Shown: positions 1 through 7,650 of the stretch, one piece after another
How positions within the stretch are numbered: position 1 is the first letter of the stretch
Layout of the letters: the number at the start of each line of letters is the position of its first letter
From: JAJYIV01 sp964616135
Lineage (GTDB): Bacteria > Patescibacteriota > Patescibacteriia > UBA9934 > GWF2-40-263
Direction: 5' to 3'
NCBI GenBank assembly: GCA_964616135.1
Contig: CAZTTQ010000001.1
Coordinates: 1 to 64,000, forward strand
DNA: 64,000 nt
Translations under genes and position numbers: made by a program
Notes under the pieces: model-generated
What the model was told of the DNA's origin: nothing
The model's database searches: none
The model's input: only the letters and a program-made list of their open reading frames with translations

Positions 1-42
1 GAAGAAGCCGCCTTGGCGTGTCTCGGAGTGGAAGAGGACTAA
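1..42 (+). CDS. 3' tail of an upstream gene (partial)
   Basis: The first 42 bases read as 13 codons without interruption, ending in TAA at 40-42 (tail EEAALACLGVEED). The acidic, ordinary composition and the following pilM promoter fit the end of a gene that starts before the window. Too little remains to say what it is, and chance cannot be excluded. Confidence 0.35.
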   Translation, partial: EEAALACLGVEED

Positions 43-82
43 ACCGCCCATCGAGTCGTTTCTCACGGCTCGTTTTTTTTTG

Positions 83-91
83 TGCTATACT
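83..91 (+). promoter_or_regulatory. Extended -10 promoter element of pilM
   Basis: TG-c-TATACT (TG at 83-84, hexamer 86-91) lies 22 nt before the pilM ATG. A T-rich run precedes it and no clear -35 is visible, as expected for an extended -10 promoter. The leader carries the Shine-Dalgarno sequence GGAGGA at 105-110. Confidence 0.55.
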
Positions 92-113
92 GGGGCCATA
101 TTCTGGAGGAAGT

Positions 114-1229
114 ATGGGTTTATTCGACGGCTTCATGAAGCAGGTGCCCCAGGGATTCTTGGGTGTGGACGTCGGGAGCAGCGGATTCAAGATCGTGGAA
201 CTGGGCGGGGAAAAAGGAAAGCCCAAGCTCATGACCTACGGCTATTCGGAACCGGCCCCCGGAGAGCCTGTTCCGAGCCCGTTTGAAAACACCCAGGCGG
301 GCGGGGAGTTATTGTCATTCCTCTGCAAGAAATCCGGCGTAAAGGGAACGCAGGCCATGGCCGCGCTGCCGGCCTCTTCCGTGTTCTCGGCCATCATCGC
401 CGTGCCGCGCAAGCCCGGGGACGGTCCGCGCGAATTGAAACCGCTTATCGACGCCCAGGTGTCCAAGCTGGCGCCGTTGCCGTTGGCCGAGATGGTCACG
501 TACTCCACATTCATCGATGACCTGAACAAAAAGCCCCCTGTCGCCGCCCCGGTTCCCGCGGGCGTGGCGCCGGCCGCGAAAAAGCAGGAATATGCCCGCG
601 TCCTGGTGACGGGTGCGGCCAAGAGCCTGGTGCAAAAGTACCTGGAGATTTTCCGCGTCGCCAAACTTGAGCTGAAGGCCATCGACTCGGAGGCGTTCGC
701 CCTCATCCGCTCGCTCGTAGGCAAGGACAAGAGCACGATCGCGCTGCTGGACATCGGTTCCAAGCGCACCAACATCACCATCGTGGAAAAAGGCATTCCG
801 TTCGTTACGCGCAGTATCAATATCGGCGGGTCCGCGGTGACGCGCCGCATCATGGACCAAATGAAAGTCTCGGAGGACCAGGCGGAACAGATGAAGCGCG
901 ACCTTTCCAGCGTGGACAACGGCGGCGGCATGCCGGCGGTCCTGGAAGCGGTGGTCCAGCCGGTCTTGAATGAGGTGAAGTACGCCTTCCAGCTCTTCGC
1001 CAACATGGAATTGACGGAATCCAAGCGGGTGGAGAAGATCATCCTGACGGGCGGCTCCTCGCACCTGCCGCAGCTGCCGGAGGCGTTGAAAGCGGCGCTG
1101 AACCTGAACGTATACCGCGGCGACCCGTGGGCGCGCGTTGGCTATCCAAGCGACCTGCGGCCCGTCCTGGACGAAATCGGCCCGCGCATGAGCGTGGCGG
1201 TCGGCCTGGCCATGCGTGACCTAGAATAG
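114..1229 (+). CDS. pilM: Type IV pilus assembly protein PilM
   Basis: PilM is the actin-like ATPase that forms the cytoplasmic ring of the type IV pilus machine and binds the PilN tail. The 371-residue product shows the family's nucleotide-binding motifs: phosphate-1 GVDVGSSGFK (about residues 17-26), phosphate-2 LLDIGSKRTN (D213) and the adenosine motif LTGGSSHLPQ near 312. A Pro/Ala-rich insert (about 140-160) lies between the first two. ATG 114 is chosen because GGAGGA precedes it by 4 nt and the fold begins there; the frame is open upstream to about 18. A pilin-like gene follows after 5 nt, so the two probably form the end of a pilus operon. PilNO are not in view. Confidence 0.9.
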   Translation: MGLFDGFMKQVPQGFLGVDVGSSGFKIVELGGEKGKPKLMTYGYSEPAPGEPVPSPFENTQAGGELLSFLCKKSGVKGTQAMAALPASSVFSAIIAVPRKPGDGPRELKPLIDAQVSKLAPLPLAEMVTYSTFIDDLNKKPPVAAPVPAGVAPAAKKQEYARVLVTGAAKSLVQKYLEIFRVAKLELKAIDSEAFALIRSLVGKDKSTIALLDIGSKRTNITIVEKGIPFVTRSINIGGSAVTRRIMDQMKVSEDQAEQMKRDLSSVDNGGGMPAVLEAVVQPVLNEVKYAFQLFANMELTESKRVEKIILTGGSSHLPQLPEALKAALNLNVYRGDPWARVGYPSDLRPVLDEIGPRMSVAVGLAMRDLE

Positions 1230-1234
1230 ACCCT

Positions 1235-1747
1235 ATGCAACTCTTCAAAGACGCCGAGGGCCGCATCAACTGGGCGGAAATCCTGACCATCGTGCTGGTG
1301 GTCGGCGTCATTAGCGCCTTGGCCGCCGTGGCGGTGAACAGCGCGCGCTCCAAACAGCGTGATGCCACGCGCCTGTCCCAAGTGCGCCAGTTGCAGAGCG
1401 CGCTGGAAGACTACTTCGGCAACGCGAACGCCTATCCGGTCGGAGAAGCGCTTCCTATCGGCGACGCGGCCGTGTCCGCCTGCTTGGCGGGCGGCGGCTT
1501 TGCCGGGGACTGCACCGGGGAAAAGGACATCTTCCTCCGCGTTGTGCGCGGCACGGTGGACATCGGCCTTAAGGGCCTGAACGCCTGCGGCACGCCTGCC
1601 CGTAACGCCTTCTGCTACACCCAACGTCGCGGGGGAGACGATTACGCGATCCAATTTGAACTGGAAAACGCGCTGCCGGAAACCGGCTTGGTGGATGGCA
1701 TTAATTGCGCCACGCCGCAGGGGATGCAAGGCGGTGTTTGCCGGTAG
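1235..1747 (+). CDS. Type IV pilin-like protein with degenerate prepilin signal
   Basis: The 170-residue product has the pilin plan: a short charged leader, an uninterrupted hydrophobic helix (about residues 14-37, AEILTIVLVVGVISALAAVA), then an amphipathic helix with the family-like stretch RLSQVRQLQSALEDYF and a Cys-containing globular tail (cysteines near 86, 95, 118 and 125, plus two at the C-terminus). The usual prepilin cleavage motif (G, then FTLIE) is absent. The Glu that should follow the cleavage site is present, but the preceding residues are NWA. Cleavage by PilD is therefore uncertain and it may stay membrane-anchored. It follows pilM by 5 nt. Confidence 0.7.
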   Translation: MQLFKDAEGRINWAEILTIVLVVGVISALAAVAVNSARSKQRDATRLSQVRQLQSALEDYFGNANAYPVGEALPIGDAAVSACLAGGGFAGDCTGEKDIFLRVVRGTVDIGLKGLNACGTPARNAFCYTQRRGGDDYAIQFELENALPETGLVDGINCATPQGMQGGVCR

Positions 1748-1755
1748 TTATCCCC

Positions 1756-1785
1756 ACGGGATCCATTGATTTGGGTCCCGTTTTC
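1756..1785 (+). terminator. Terminator after the pilin-like gene
   Basis: ACGGGA (1756) pairs with TCCCGT across a 17-nt loop that itself contains TCC/GGG pairing, followed by TTTTC. It lies 9 nt beyond the stop codon. Confidence 0.55.
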
Positions 1786-1818
1786 TGATGGGTTGGATCT
1801 ACCTCCCCCCCAAGAAGT

Positions 1819-1824
1819 TATAAT
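1819..1824 (+). promoter_or_regulatory. -10 box TATAAT, 9 nt before ATG
   Basis: A perfect TATAAT with 9 nt to the ATG at 1834. Transcription would begin 2-3 nt before the start codon. The only purine run between (GCGGAAG) is too close to the predicted start site to act as a normal Shine-Dalgarno sequence. Confidence 0.65.
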
Positions 1825-1833
1825 CGCGGAAGT

Positions 1834-2154
1834 ATGGCCAAGAAGATGACATTGGAACAATTGGATCAGAAGTTCGACGAATTCATGGATTTCATGAAAG
1901 ACACTGTCCCGACAAAATCGGAGCTTGATTCAGGTTTGCAAGGGGTGCGGTCGGAAATCCAAGAAGTACGGTCTGATGTGCAAAAAGTTCAATTGCAGGT
2001 TCTAGAGGTGCGGTCGGAAATTCTGACTGTCGCCGACCAGGTTGCCAAGATTCAAGAGACGGTAGAAATTGAATTGGTGGCCCCGACCCGCCGCGTAGAC
2101 CGCCTGGAGCGCCGGGTGACGGCAGTCGAACGCAAACTCGGTCTCGCGACGTAA
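1834..2154 (+). CDS. Small coiled-coil protein, unknown function
   Basis: The 106-residue product is almost entirely helical and charged. Heptad-like repeats such as VRSEIQEVRSDVQKVQ (about residues 30-75) predict a long coiled coil, and a second short helix ends the protein (RRVDRLERRVTAVERKLG). No signal peptide or membrane segment is visible. It resembles the small coiled-coil proteins scattered through reduced bacterial genomes, for which no function is established. It has its own -10 box and is followed directly by a palindromic repeat. Confidence 0.7.
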   Translation: MAKKMTLEQLDQKFDEFMDFMKDTVPTKSELDSGLQGVRSEIQEVRSDVQKVQLQVLEVRSEILTVADQVAKIQETVEIELVAPTRRVDRLERRVTAVERKLGLAT

Positions 2155-2156
2155 GA

Positions 2157-2200
2157 GACTCCCTCCAACCCCCTCTTTGCAAGAAGGGGGGGACAGGGGA
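2157..2200. repeat. Dispersed palindromic repeat, family R1, copy 1
   Basis: Begins GACTCCCTCCAAC, continues CCCCTCTT-gc-AAG, and ends in a G-rich arm complementary to its start. The same unit occurs at 3434-3480 and 16027-16066. It lies 2 nt after the stop of the coiled-coil gene. Confidence 0.75.
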
Positions 2201-2206
2201 GTTGTG

Positions 2207-2249
2207 AAAACAAAGAGCGCACCCGGGGCGGGGAGCCGGGATGGCTCTC
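2207..2249 (-). terminator. Terminator of the minus-strand gene at 2270
   Basis: On the minus strand GAGaGCcatCCCGG pairs with CCGGGtGCgCTC, followed by TTTGTTTT. Confidence 0.55.
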
Positions 2250-2269
2250 TGCCGCGCGGATGCGCGAGT

Positions 2270-2713
2270 CTACTCCTCCGTCTCGTGCAGCTCCACAAGG
2301 AACGCGCCGTTCTCGAACTTCATGATGGGAACGTGCTTCGGATTTCCCCCCTCCTTCACGTGTTGGTTGTAGGCGTCCAAGGCGCTGGTGAGGATGGGCA
2401 TCTTCCTCAATGCGGACAGCCAGACATCGTTCATCGTGGGGAGGTCGGCCTTGGCCGGACCGATACCGACGTCGTAGAGCTCGATCTTCCCCGACGGTCT
2501 TCCGGGCATCTGTTCGTGCCACCCATCACCGTCCAGGTCGTAGTACTCGATCCCGGGATCTGGCATGAGAGCCCTGAGGAGATTCTTCTCCATCAGGCAG
2601 AATTTCAGCCCCTCTCGCGTCAGGACTTCGGTTTCGTACGAGTCCGTGATCGTGCTCCAGGCTCGGAACTGCTCTTCGCCTGCAATGACCTTTCGGTGAA
2701 CGACGATGCCCAT
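2270..2713 (-). CDS. Hypothetical cytosolic protein
   Basis: The 147-residue product has no signal peptide, membrane helix or motif I recognise. It is acidic and mixed alpha/beta by eye, with a Pro/Asp-rich centre (DPGIEYYDLDGDGWHEQ, about residues 52-68). ATG 2713 is preceded by GAGGAG. The gene stands alone between its own TTGACA promoter and a terminator, the plan shared by the accessory genes of this window. Function unknown. Confidence 0.65.
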   Translation of the reverse strand: MGIVVHRKVIAGEEQFRAWSTITDSYETEVLTREGLKFCLMEKNLLRALMPDPGIEYYDLDGDGWHEQMPGRPSGKIELYDVGIGPAKADLPTMNDVWLSALRKMPILTSALDAYNQHVKEGGNPKHVPIMKFENGAFLVELHETEE

Positions 2714-2814
2714 GGGGCACTCCTCTGTCGGCGCTCCTTGCGGAGGTCGGCGTTTGTGTGGGCCTTCCGTTTTCCCCGTTCCCCAATGGCTTTTCCAAGA
2801 GAAAACGAGGATCG

Positions 2815-2843
2815 AATATACCCCATTTTGGCCCTTTTGTCAA
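2815..2843 (-). promoter_or_regulatory. Promoter TTGACA-N17-TATATT
   Basis: Minus strand: -35 at 2843-2838 and -10 at 2820-2815, with a spacer of exactly 17 nt containing a GCCAAAA tract. The leader to the ATG at 2713 is about 95 nt. Confidence 0.8.
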
Positions 2844-2854
2844 CCGTCCAAGCC

Positions 2855-2863
2855 TGCTACAAT
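2855..2863 (+). promoter_or_regulatory. Extended -10 upstream of ligA
   Basis: TG-c-TACAAT (hexamer 2858-2863) faces ligA, back to back with the divergent promoter at 2815-2843. Repeat R2 would form most of the resulting 5' leader. Confidence 0.5.
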
Positions 2864-2873
2864 CCCTGGGATT

Positions 2874-2956
2874 CGTAGAACGCATAACGCATAACGTAGA
2901 ACGTTCGGATATCTCGTTTTCTAACGATCCACGTTCTACGACCCACGTTCCACGTT
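2874..2956. repeat. Dispersed inverted repeat, family R2, copy 1
   Basis: Units of CGTAGAACGCATAACG on the left arm face CCACGTTCTACG and CCACGTTCCACGTT on the right, around a 20-30 nt AT-rich centre. It ends directly at the ligA ATG. A second copy lies between ligA and gatC (4977-5050). Confidence 0.75.
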
Positions 2957-4975
2957 ATGACCAAAGCCGAAGCCAAGGCGCGCGTCGCCACCCTGCGGGA
3001 AACCATTGAAAAGCACCGCTACGCCTACCACGTGTTGGACCAGGCGCAGATTTCGGATGCCGCGTTGGATTCGCTTAAACACGAGCTGTACACCTTGGAA
3101 CAGCAGTACCCGGACCTCATCACGGCCGATTCGCCTACCCAGCGCGTAGGCGGGCAGGCCATGGAGAAATTCACCAAGGTCACGCACCGCCAGCGGATGC
3201 TGTCCATGGAGGACGTATTCACGCCGGAGGAATTTCGGGCGTGGGTGGCGCGCATTGAAAAACTGGCGGGGAAGCCGCTCGCGTTTTTCTGCATGCCGAA
3301 AATCGACGGCCTCGCCGTGTCGTTGACCTACAAGGACGGCGTGTTGGAAACGGCGGCCACGCGCGGCGACGGCTACGTCGGGGAAGACGTGACGCATAAC
3401 ATCCGGACCATCGAGTCCGTGCCGTTGAAACTCGGGACTCCCTCCAACTCCCTCTTGCAAAGAGGGAGGGGCGCGATTCCGGAACTGGTCGAAGTGCGTG
3501 GGGAAATCTATTTGCCCGTGAAGGCGTTCGAAAAGATGAACAAGGAATTGGCCAAGGATGGCAAACCGACGTTCGCTAATCCGCGGAACGCCGCCGCCGG
3601 TTCCATCCGCCAGTTGGATCCCGCCATTGCCGCGGCGCGCCCGTTGCAATTCATCGCGTGGGATTTGGTGACGGATTTGGGGCAGAAAACGCAAACGGAA
3701 GAAGCGGAACGGCTCGCGGAGCTGGGCTTTAAGTTCGCCCCGCACTCCGTGCGTTGTGAGACGGTCGGCGCGGTGGAATCGCATTGGTACGCGCTGCAGA
3801 AAAAGCGCGACGGCCTGGACTTTTGGATTGACGGCATGGTCGCGCGCGTGGACGACAACGCCGCGTATGCCGGCTTGGGCATCGTCGGTAAGACGCCGCG
3901 CGGCTTGGTCGCGTGGAAGTTCCCGGCGGAAGAAGCGACGACGGTCGTGCAGGACATCGCCTGGTACGTGGGCCGCACGGGCGCGCTGACGCCAGTCGCC
4001 GTGTTCGATCCGACCTGGATCGGCGGGACCACGGTCAAGCACGCTTCGCTGCATAATTTGGATGAAATCGAACGCCTGGACGTGCGCGTGGGCGACACCG
4101 TCATTTTGTACAAGGCCGGCGACATCATTCCCAAGGTGAAAAGCGTCCTCACGGACTTGCGTCCCAAGGGCACGCACGCGGTCACGGCGCCCAAGAAGTG
4201 CCCCGTGTGTTCTTCGCCCGTCGGACGGCTTGAAGGGGAAGTGGCCATCGTCTGTTCCAACCCGCGCTGTCCCGCCAAGGACATGGAAGCCGTGCTGCAC
4301 GCGGCGCGCTCCTTTGGCATCGACGGCCTGGGTCCCCAGACCATCGTTCAGTTGCTGGAAACCGGTTTGGTGAAAAACGCCTCCGACTTGTTCGGCCTGG
4401 AAGAAACGGACTTGGTCGGCCTGGAAGGGTTCGCGGAAGTTTCGGCCAAGAAACTGGTGGAAGAAATCACCCGGCGCAAAACCGTGCCGTTGGATAAATT
4501 CATCGCCGCACTCGGTATCCGCAACGTCGGCGGGGAAACGGCGTACGACTTCGCCCGCCACTTCGGCACCTTGGAGAAATTCATGGCGGCGACGGAGGAA
4601 GAACTGACGGCCGTGGAAAACGTCGGCGTCGTCGTGGCGAAAAGCGTCGTGGAACATTTCAAAGACGCCCACCAACGGGAAACCGTGAAGGGATTCCTGA
4701 AACACGGCGTCGAGCTCGTCGCGCTGCCCAAGGCGTCGGCGCAGCCGTTCGCCGGCCTCACCTTCGTCCTGACCGGCAGCATGGAAAAGCTGTCGCGCGA
4801 GGATGCGGAAGCCAAAATCAAGGAGCTGGGCGGCAAGGCGAGCGGCAGCGTGAGCAAGAAAACGTCGTACGTCGTCGCGGGGGCCGAAGCCGGCTCCAAA
4901 TTAACCAAGGCCCAGGAGCTGGGCGTGCCCGTCTTGTCGGAGGACCAGTTCCTCGCTATGCTCGGCGAGAAGTAA
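2957..4975 (+). CDS. ligA: NAD+-dependent DNA ligase LigA
   Basis: LigA seals nicks in DNA during replication and repair, using NAD+ to adenylate an active-site lysine. The 672-residue product shows the whole family order: domain Ia (YHVLDQAQISD, about 24-34), adenylation motif KIDG with K115, OB fold, a Cys4 zinc finger (C415, C418, C433, C438), HhH repeats, and a C-terminal BRCT domain (FAGLTFVLTGSMEKL from about 596). Residues about 160-174 (GTPSNSLLQRGRGAI) are encoded by an R1 palindromic repeat lying in frame within the adenylation domain just before the conserved EVRGE motif. Insertion at a surface loop would explain tolerance. Repeat R2 occurs on both sides of the gene. Confidence 0.96.
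   Translation: MTKAEAKARVATLRETIEKHRYAYHVLDQAQISDAALDSLKHELYTLEQQYPDLITADSPTQRVGGQAMEKFTKVTHRQRMLSMEDVFTPEEFRAWVARIEKLAGKPLAFFCMPKIDGLAVSLTYKDGVLETAATRGDGYVGEDVTHNIRTIESVPLKLGTPSNSLLQRGRGAIPELVEVRGEIYLPVKAFEKMNKELAKDGKPTFANPRNAAAGSIRQLDPAIAAARPLQFIAWDLVTDLGQKTQTEEAERLAELGFKFAPHSVRCETVGAVESHWYALQKKRDGLDFWIDGMVARVDDNAAYAGLGIVGKTPRGLVAWKFPAEEATTVVQDIAWYVGRTGALTPVAVFDPTWIGGTTVKHASLHNLDEIERLDVRVGDTVILYKAGDIIPKVKSVLTDLRPKGTHAVTAPKKCPVCSSPVGRLEGEVAIVCSNPRCPAKDMEAVLHAARSFGIDGLGPQTIVQLLETGLVKNASDLFGLEETDLVGLEGFAEVSAKKLVEEITRRKTVPLDKFIAALGIRNVGGETAYDFARHFGTLEKFMAATEEELTAVENVGVVVAKSVVEHFKDAHQRETVKGFLKHGVELVALPKASAQPFAGLTFVLTGSMEKLSREDAEAKIKELGGKASGSVSKKTSYVVAGAEAGSKLTKAQELGVPVLSEDQFLAMLGEK
3434..3480. 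repeat. Palindromic repeat R1, copy 2, inside ligA
   Basis: The unit GACTCCCTCCAACTCCCTC is followed by its complementary arm AGAGGGAGGGG, in frame within ligA. It encodes residues about 160-174, which are absent from ordinary LigA proteins at this point. Confidence 0.8.
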
Positions 4976-4976
4976 C

Positions 4977-5050
4977 CGTAGAACGCATAACGTGGAACGT
5001 AAGAATTACCACATTTCAAACGATCTACGTTCAACGATACACGTTATACG
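4977..5050. repeat. Dispersed inverted repeat R2, copy 2
   Basis: CGTAGAACGCATAACG followed by TGGAACGT on the left, and ACGATCTACGTTCAACG with ACACGTTATACG on the right, around an AT-rich centre. It fills the ligA-gatC gap. Confidence 0.75.
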
Positions 5051-5057
5051 AATCCCT

Positions 5058-5354
5058 ATGCCCATCATTACCGACGACGACATCAAGAAACTGGCCAACC
5101 TGTCCCGCCTCGGCGTGGAAGACGGGGAACTGGAGGGCATGCGCAATAAAATCGGCAGCGTCCTTTCCTACGTGGAAAAGCTGCAGGAATTGGATACGAC
5201 GGGCGTCCCGGAAATCGCGAACGGCGCCGGGGAGACCAACACGTTCCGCGAGGACGTGCCGGTGGCGTCCGACCCCGCCCGCCTTATTGCCGCGTTTCCG
5301 CACCGCCTGGGGGACCTGATGGAAGCGCCCGCCGCCATTTCCCGTAAGGAATAA
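5058..5354 (+). CDS. gatC: Asp-tRNA(Asn)/Glu-tRNA(Gln) amidotransferase subunit C
   Basis: GatC wraps around GatA and stabilises its contact with GatB in the complex that amidates misacylated Glu-tRNA(Gln) or Asp-tRNA(Asn). The 98-residue product has the usual helical N-terminus (IKKLANLSRLGVEDGELEGM, about 9-28) and the extended C-terminal arm with LREDVP-like sequence (FREDVPVASD). ATG 5058 begins the conserved region; upstream in-frame codons lie in repeat R2. The gatA start follows 2 nt after the stop, so the pair is co-transcribed. No gatB is present in the window. Confidence 0.92.
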   Translation: MPIITDDDIKKLANLSRLGVEDGELEGMRNKIGSVLSYVEKLQELDTTGVPEIANGAGETNTFREDVPVASDPARLIAAFPHRLGDLMEAPAAISRKE

Positions 5355-5356
5355 CT

Positions 5357-6802
5357 ATGGACGTGCGCCACCTGACGATCGAGGAGATGGGGAAGAACCT
5401 TGCCGACGGCTCGCTGACCAGCGAGGCGTTGGTTGCGGCCACTCTGTCGAATATCGAAAAGAACGACGCCGACGTCCATGCGTTCGTGGACGTGTACGGC
5501 GACGCCATGGAACAAGCCAAGGCAGCGGATCGGAAACGGGCGGCAGGCGGCGACGTCGGCCCGTTGTGCGGCATCCCCGTCGGCATCAAGGACAATATCT
5601 TGGTCCGGGACCACAAGGCATCCGCCGGGTCCAAGATTTTGTCCGCGTACACGGCCGCCTATGACTCCACCGTCGCCGCCCGCCTGAAACGGGCCGGCGC
5701 CGTTCTGGTCGGCCGCACCAACATGGACGAATTCGCCATGGGGTCGTCTTCCGAGACGTCCGCCCATGGTCCCACCAAGAACCCGTGGGACTTGGCGCGC
5801 GTGCCGGGCGGGTCTTCCGGCGGTTCCGCCGCCGCGGTCGCGGCCGGATTGGTTCCCGTCGCGCTCGGTTCCGATACGGGCGGTTCCGTCCGCCAACCGG
5901 CCTCTTTGTGCGGCGTGGTCGGGTTGAAGCCCACGTACGGCCGCGTATCGCGGTACGGGCTGATGGCCATGGCGTCCTCGCTCGACCAGATCGGGCCGCT
6001 GACGCGCACGGTTGCCGACGCCGCCACGGTGCTCTCCGTGATTGAAGGAGAAGACGCCAAGGACGCGACGACGGTGAAGCTGTCTTCCACCTTCGTCCCG
6101 GCGCTGGAAACGCGCGGCGTCAAAGGCCTGCGCGTCGGCTTGCCGAAGGAATACTTTGCTGCAGGCTTGGATCCGTTCGTAAAGAAATCCGTAGAGGAAG
6201 CAGTAAAGGTGCTGGAGGCCGGCGGCGCCACCGTGCGCGAGGTTTCCTTGCTGCACAGCGAATACGCGCTCGCCGCCTACTACGTGAACATGCCGGCGGA
6301 AGCTAGCTCCAACCTGGGGCGCTTTGACGGCCTGCGCTACGGCGCGCCGGCCGCGGCGGACGAACTGCGCGAGACGTACATGAAGACGCGCGGGGAAGGC
6401 TTTGGCGCGGAGGTAAAACGCCGCATCGTGCTGGGCAGCTACGTGCTGTCCGCCGGGTATTACGACGCGTATTACCGCAAGGCGATGCAGGTGCGCACGC
6501 TCATCAAGCGCGACTTTGAGAATGCGTTCAAGGACGTGGACGTCATCGCCGGGCCGACGTCTCCCTCCGTCGCGTGGAAGCTCGGGGAAAAGGCGGACGA
6601 CCCGTTGACCATGTACCCGTCCGACATCTACACGATTTCCGCCAACTTGGCGGGCGTGCCGGCCTTGTCCATGCCGTGCGGGTTCGTGGACGGCCTGCCG
6701 GTCGGGTTCCAGCTGCACGCGCGCCATTTCGGCGAAGCGGATCTGTTCCGCGCGGGGATGTACTACCAGAGCAAGACAGAATGGCATCAGAAGCGCCCGT
6801 AG
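5357..6802 (+). CDS. gatA: Asp-tRNA(Asn)/Glu-tRNA(Gln) amidotransferase subunit A
   Basis: GatA is the amidase that releases ammonia from glutamine for the GatCAB transamidation. The 481-residue product carries the amidase-signature triad: K78 in GIPVGIKDN, S153 in GGSSGGS and S177 in GSDTGGS, matching the family's Lys-cisSer-Ser spacing. Length and C-terminal motifs (SMPCGF, LPVGFQL) are normal. It follows gatC at 2 nt and precedes lgt by 33 nt without a terminator, so the three may share a transcript. Confidence 0.95.
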   Translation: MDVRHLTIEEMGKNLADGSLTSEALVAATLSNIEKNDADVHAFVDVYGDAMEQAKAADRKRAAGGDVGPLCGIPVGIKDNILVRDHKASAGSKILSAYTAAYDSTVAARLKRAGAVLVGRTNMDEFAMGSSSETSAHGPTKNPWDLARVPGGSSGGSAAAVAAGLVPVALGSDTGGSVRQPASLCGVVGLKPTYGRVSRYGLMAMASSLDQIGPLTRTVADAATVLSVIEGEDAKDATTVKLSSTFVPALETRGVKGLRVGLPKEYFAAGLDPFVKKSVEEAVKVLEAGGATVREVSLLHSEYALAAYYVNMPAEASSNLGRFDGLRYGAPAAADELRETYMKTRGEGFGAEVKRRIVLGSYVLSAGYYDAYYRKAMQVRTLIKRDFENAFKDVDVIAGPTSPSVAWKLGEKADDPLTMYPSDIYTISANLAGVPALSMPCGFVDGLPVGFQLHARHFGEADLFRAGMYYQSKTEWHQKRP

Positions 6803-6835
6803 GGATTTCTCCACGTTGGTCGAAATGACACGAAC

Positions 6836-7582
6836 ATGATCCCTTGGTTCCAGTTTACCGCGATCCACCTGGGTCCCCTGACACTCTACGTGTGGGGGAT
6901 CTTTGCGGCGTTCGGTTTGCTGGCAGGGGCATGGGTGGCGGCACGGTTGGCGAAGGAACGCGGGTTGGAGGAGAAAATCATCTGGGACGTGGCAGCTGTG
7001 GCCGGCATCGCGGGCATCGTCGGCGGGCGCCTGTTCCACGTGCTGTTCTACGAGCCGTCCGCGTACGCGGCCGATCCGCTTTCTGTCCTGGCGTTGTGGG
7101 ATGGCGGCATTTCCATCGTCGGTTCGTTGCTGGGCGCGCTTGTCGCGGTCCTCGTATTTCTTCGAAACAAGAAATTGCCGATCTTGGCGTATCTTGATAC
7201 CGCCACGTTCGGTTTTCCGCTGGGCTACGCCGTCGGCCGCGTCGGGTGCTTCCTGATCCACGACCATCCGGGGACGCTGACGCATTTCATCCTGGGGGTG
7301 AGGTTTCCGGACGGTATCCGCCATGACTTGGGCCTCTACGAGGCGTTCAACGGCCTCGGGTTGTTCCTCCTGTTCCTGGTCCTCCGGAAGCGCAAGGCGC
7401 CTCCGCCAACGTATGTGATCGCCTTTCTCCTGTGGTACGGCGCGGTCCGGTTTTTCCTGGACTTTCTCCGGAGCGCAGACGCGCGATATTTCGGCCTGAC
7501 GCCCGCGCAATACGTGTCCGCCGCGTTTTGCGCGATAGGCGCCGGATGGCTCGCGTGGCGGGGGAGCAAGAAACTCGTTTGA
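6836..7582 (+). CDS. lgt: Phosphatidylglycerol-prolipoprotein diacylglyceryl transferase Lgt
   Basis: Lgt transfers diacylglycerol from phosphatidylglycerol to the lipobox cysteine of prolipoproteins in the membrane. The 248-residue product is polytopic with the family landmarks GGRLFHVLFYEP (about 62-73), WDGGISIVGSLLGA (about 89-102), GYAVGRVGCFLIHD (about 131-144, the signature with IHD in place of the common NGE) and LYEAFNGL. At least four putative lipoproteins in this window are likely substrates. The stop TGA lies inside the TTGACG -35 box of the next gene. Confidence 0.9.
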   Translation: MIPWFQFTAIHLGPLTLYVWGIFAAFGLLAGAWVAARLAKERGLEEKIIWDVAAVAGIAGIVGGRLFHVLFYEPSAYAADPLSVLALWDGGISIVGSLLGALVAVLVFLRNKKLPILAYLDTATFGFPLGYAVGRVGCFLIHDHPGTLTHFILGVRFPDGIRHDLGLYEAFNGLGLFLLFLVLRKRKAPPPTYVIAFLLWYGAVRFFLDFLRSADARYFGLTPAQYVSAAFCAIGAGWLAWRGSKKLV

Positions 7583-7607
7583 CGCCAAGAACGGACGCTT
7601 CTAGGAT
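7579..7607 (+). promoter_or_regulatory. Promoter TTGACG-N17-TAGGAT overlapping the lgt stop
   Basis: -35 at 7579-7584 contains the lgt stop TGA (7580-7582). -10 is at 7602-7607, with a 17-nt spacer. GGACGC in the spacer can pair with GCGTCC just after the -10. Confidence 0.75.
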
Positions 7608-7650
7608 AGGGGGCGTCCGTTTGTCCTTTTTCCCGGAAGGAGGTGAACGT

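Noticed and set aside
2936..4705. A 589-codon minus-strand open frame opposite ligA
   Set aside because: Shadow of ligA: low-complexity Arg/Gln/His composition, no Shine-Dalgarno sequence or promoter.
5168..7588. An 806-codon open frame on the minus strand across gatC, gatA and lgt
   Set aside because: It is antisense to three clearly conserved genes, is rich in Arg/His/Gln as expected of the complement of GC-rich coding DNA, and has no family motif.
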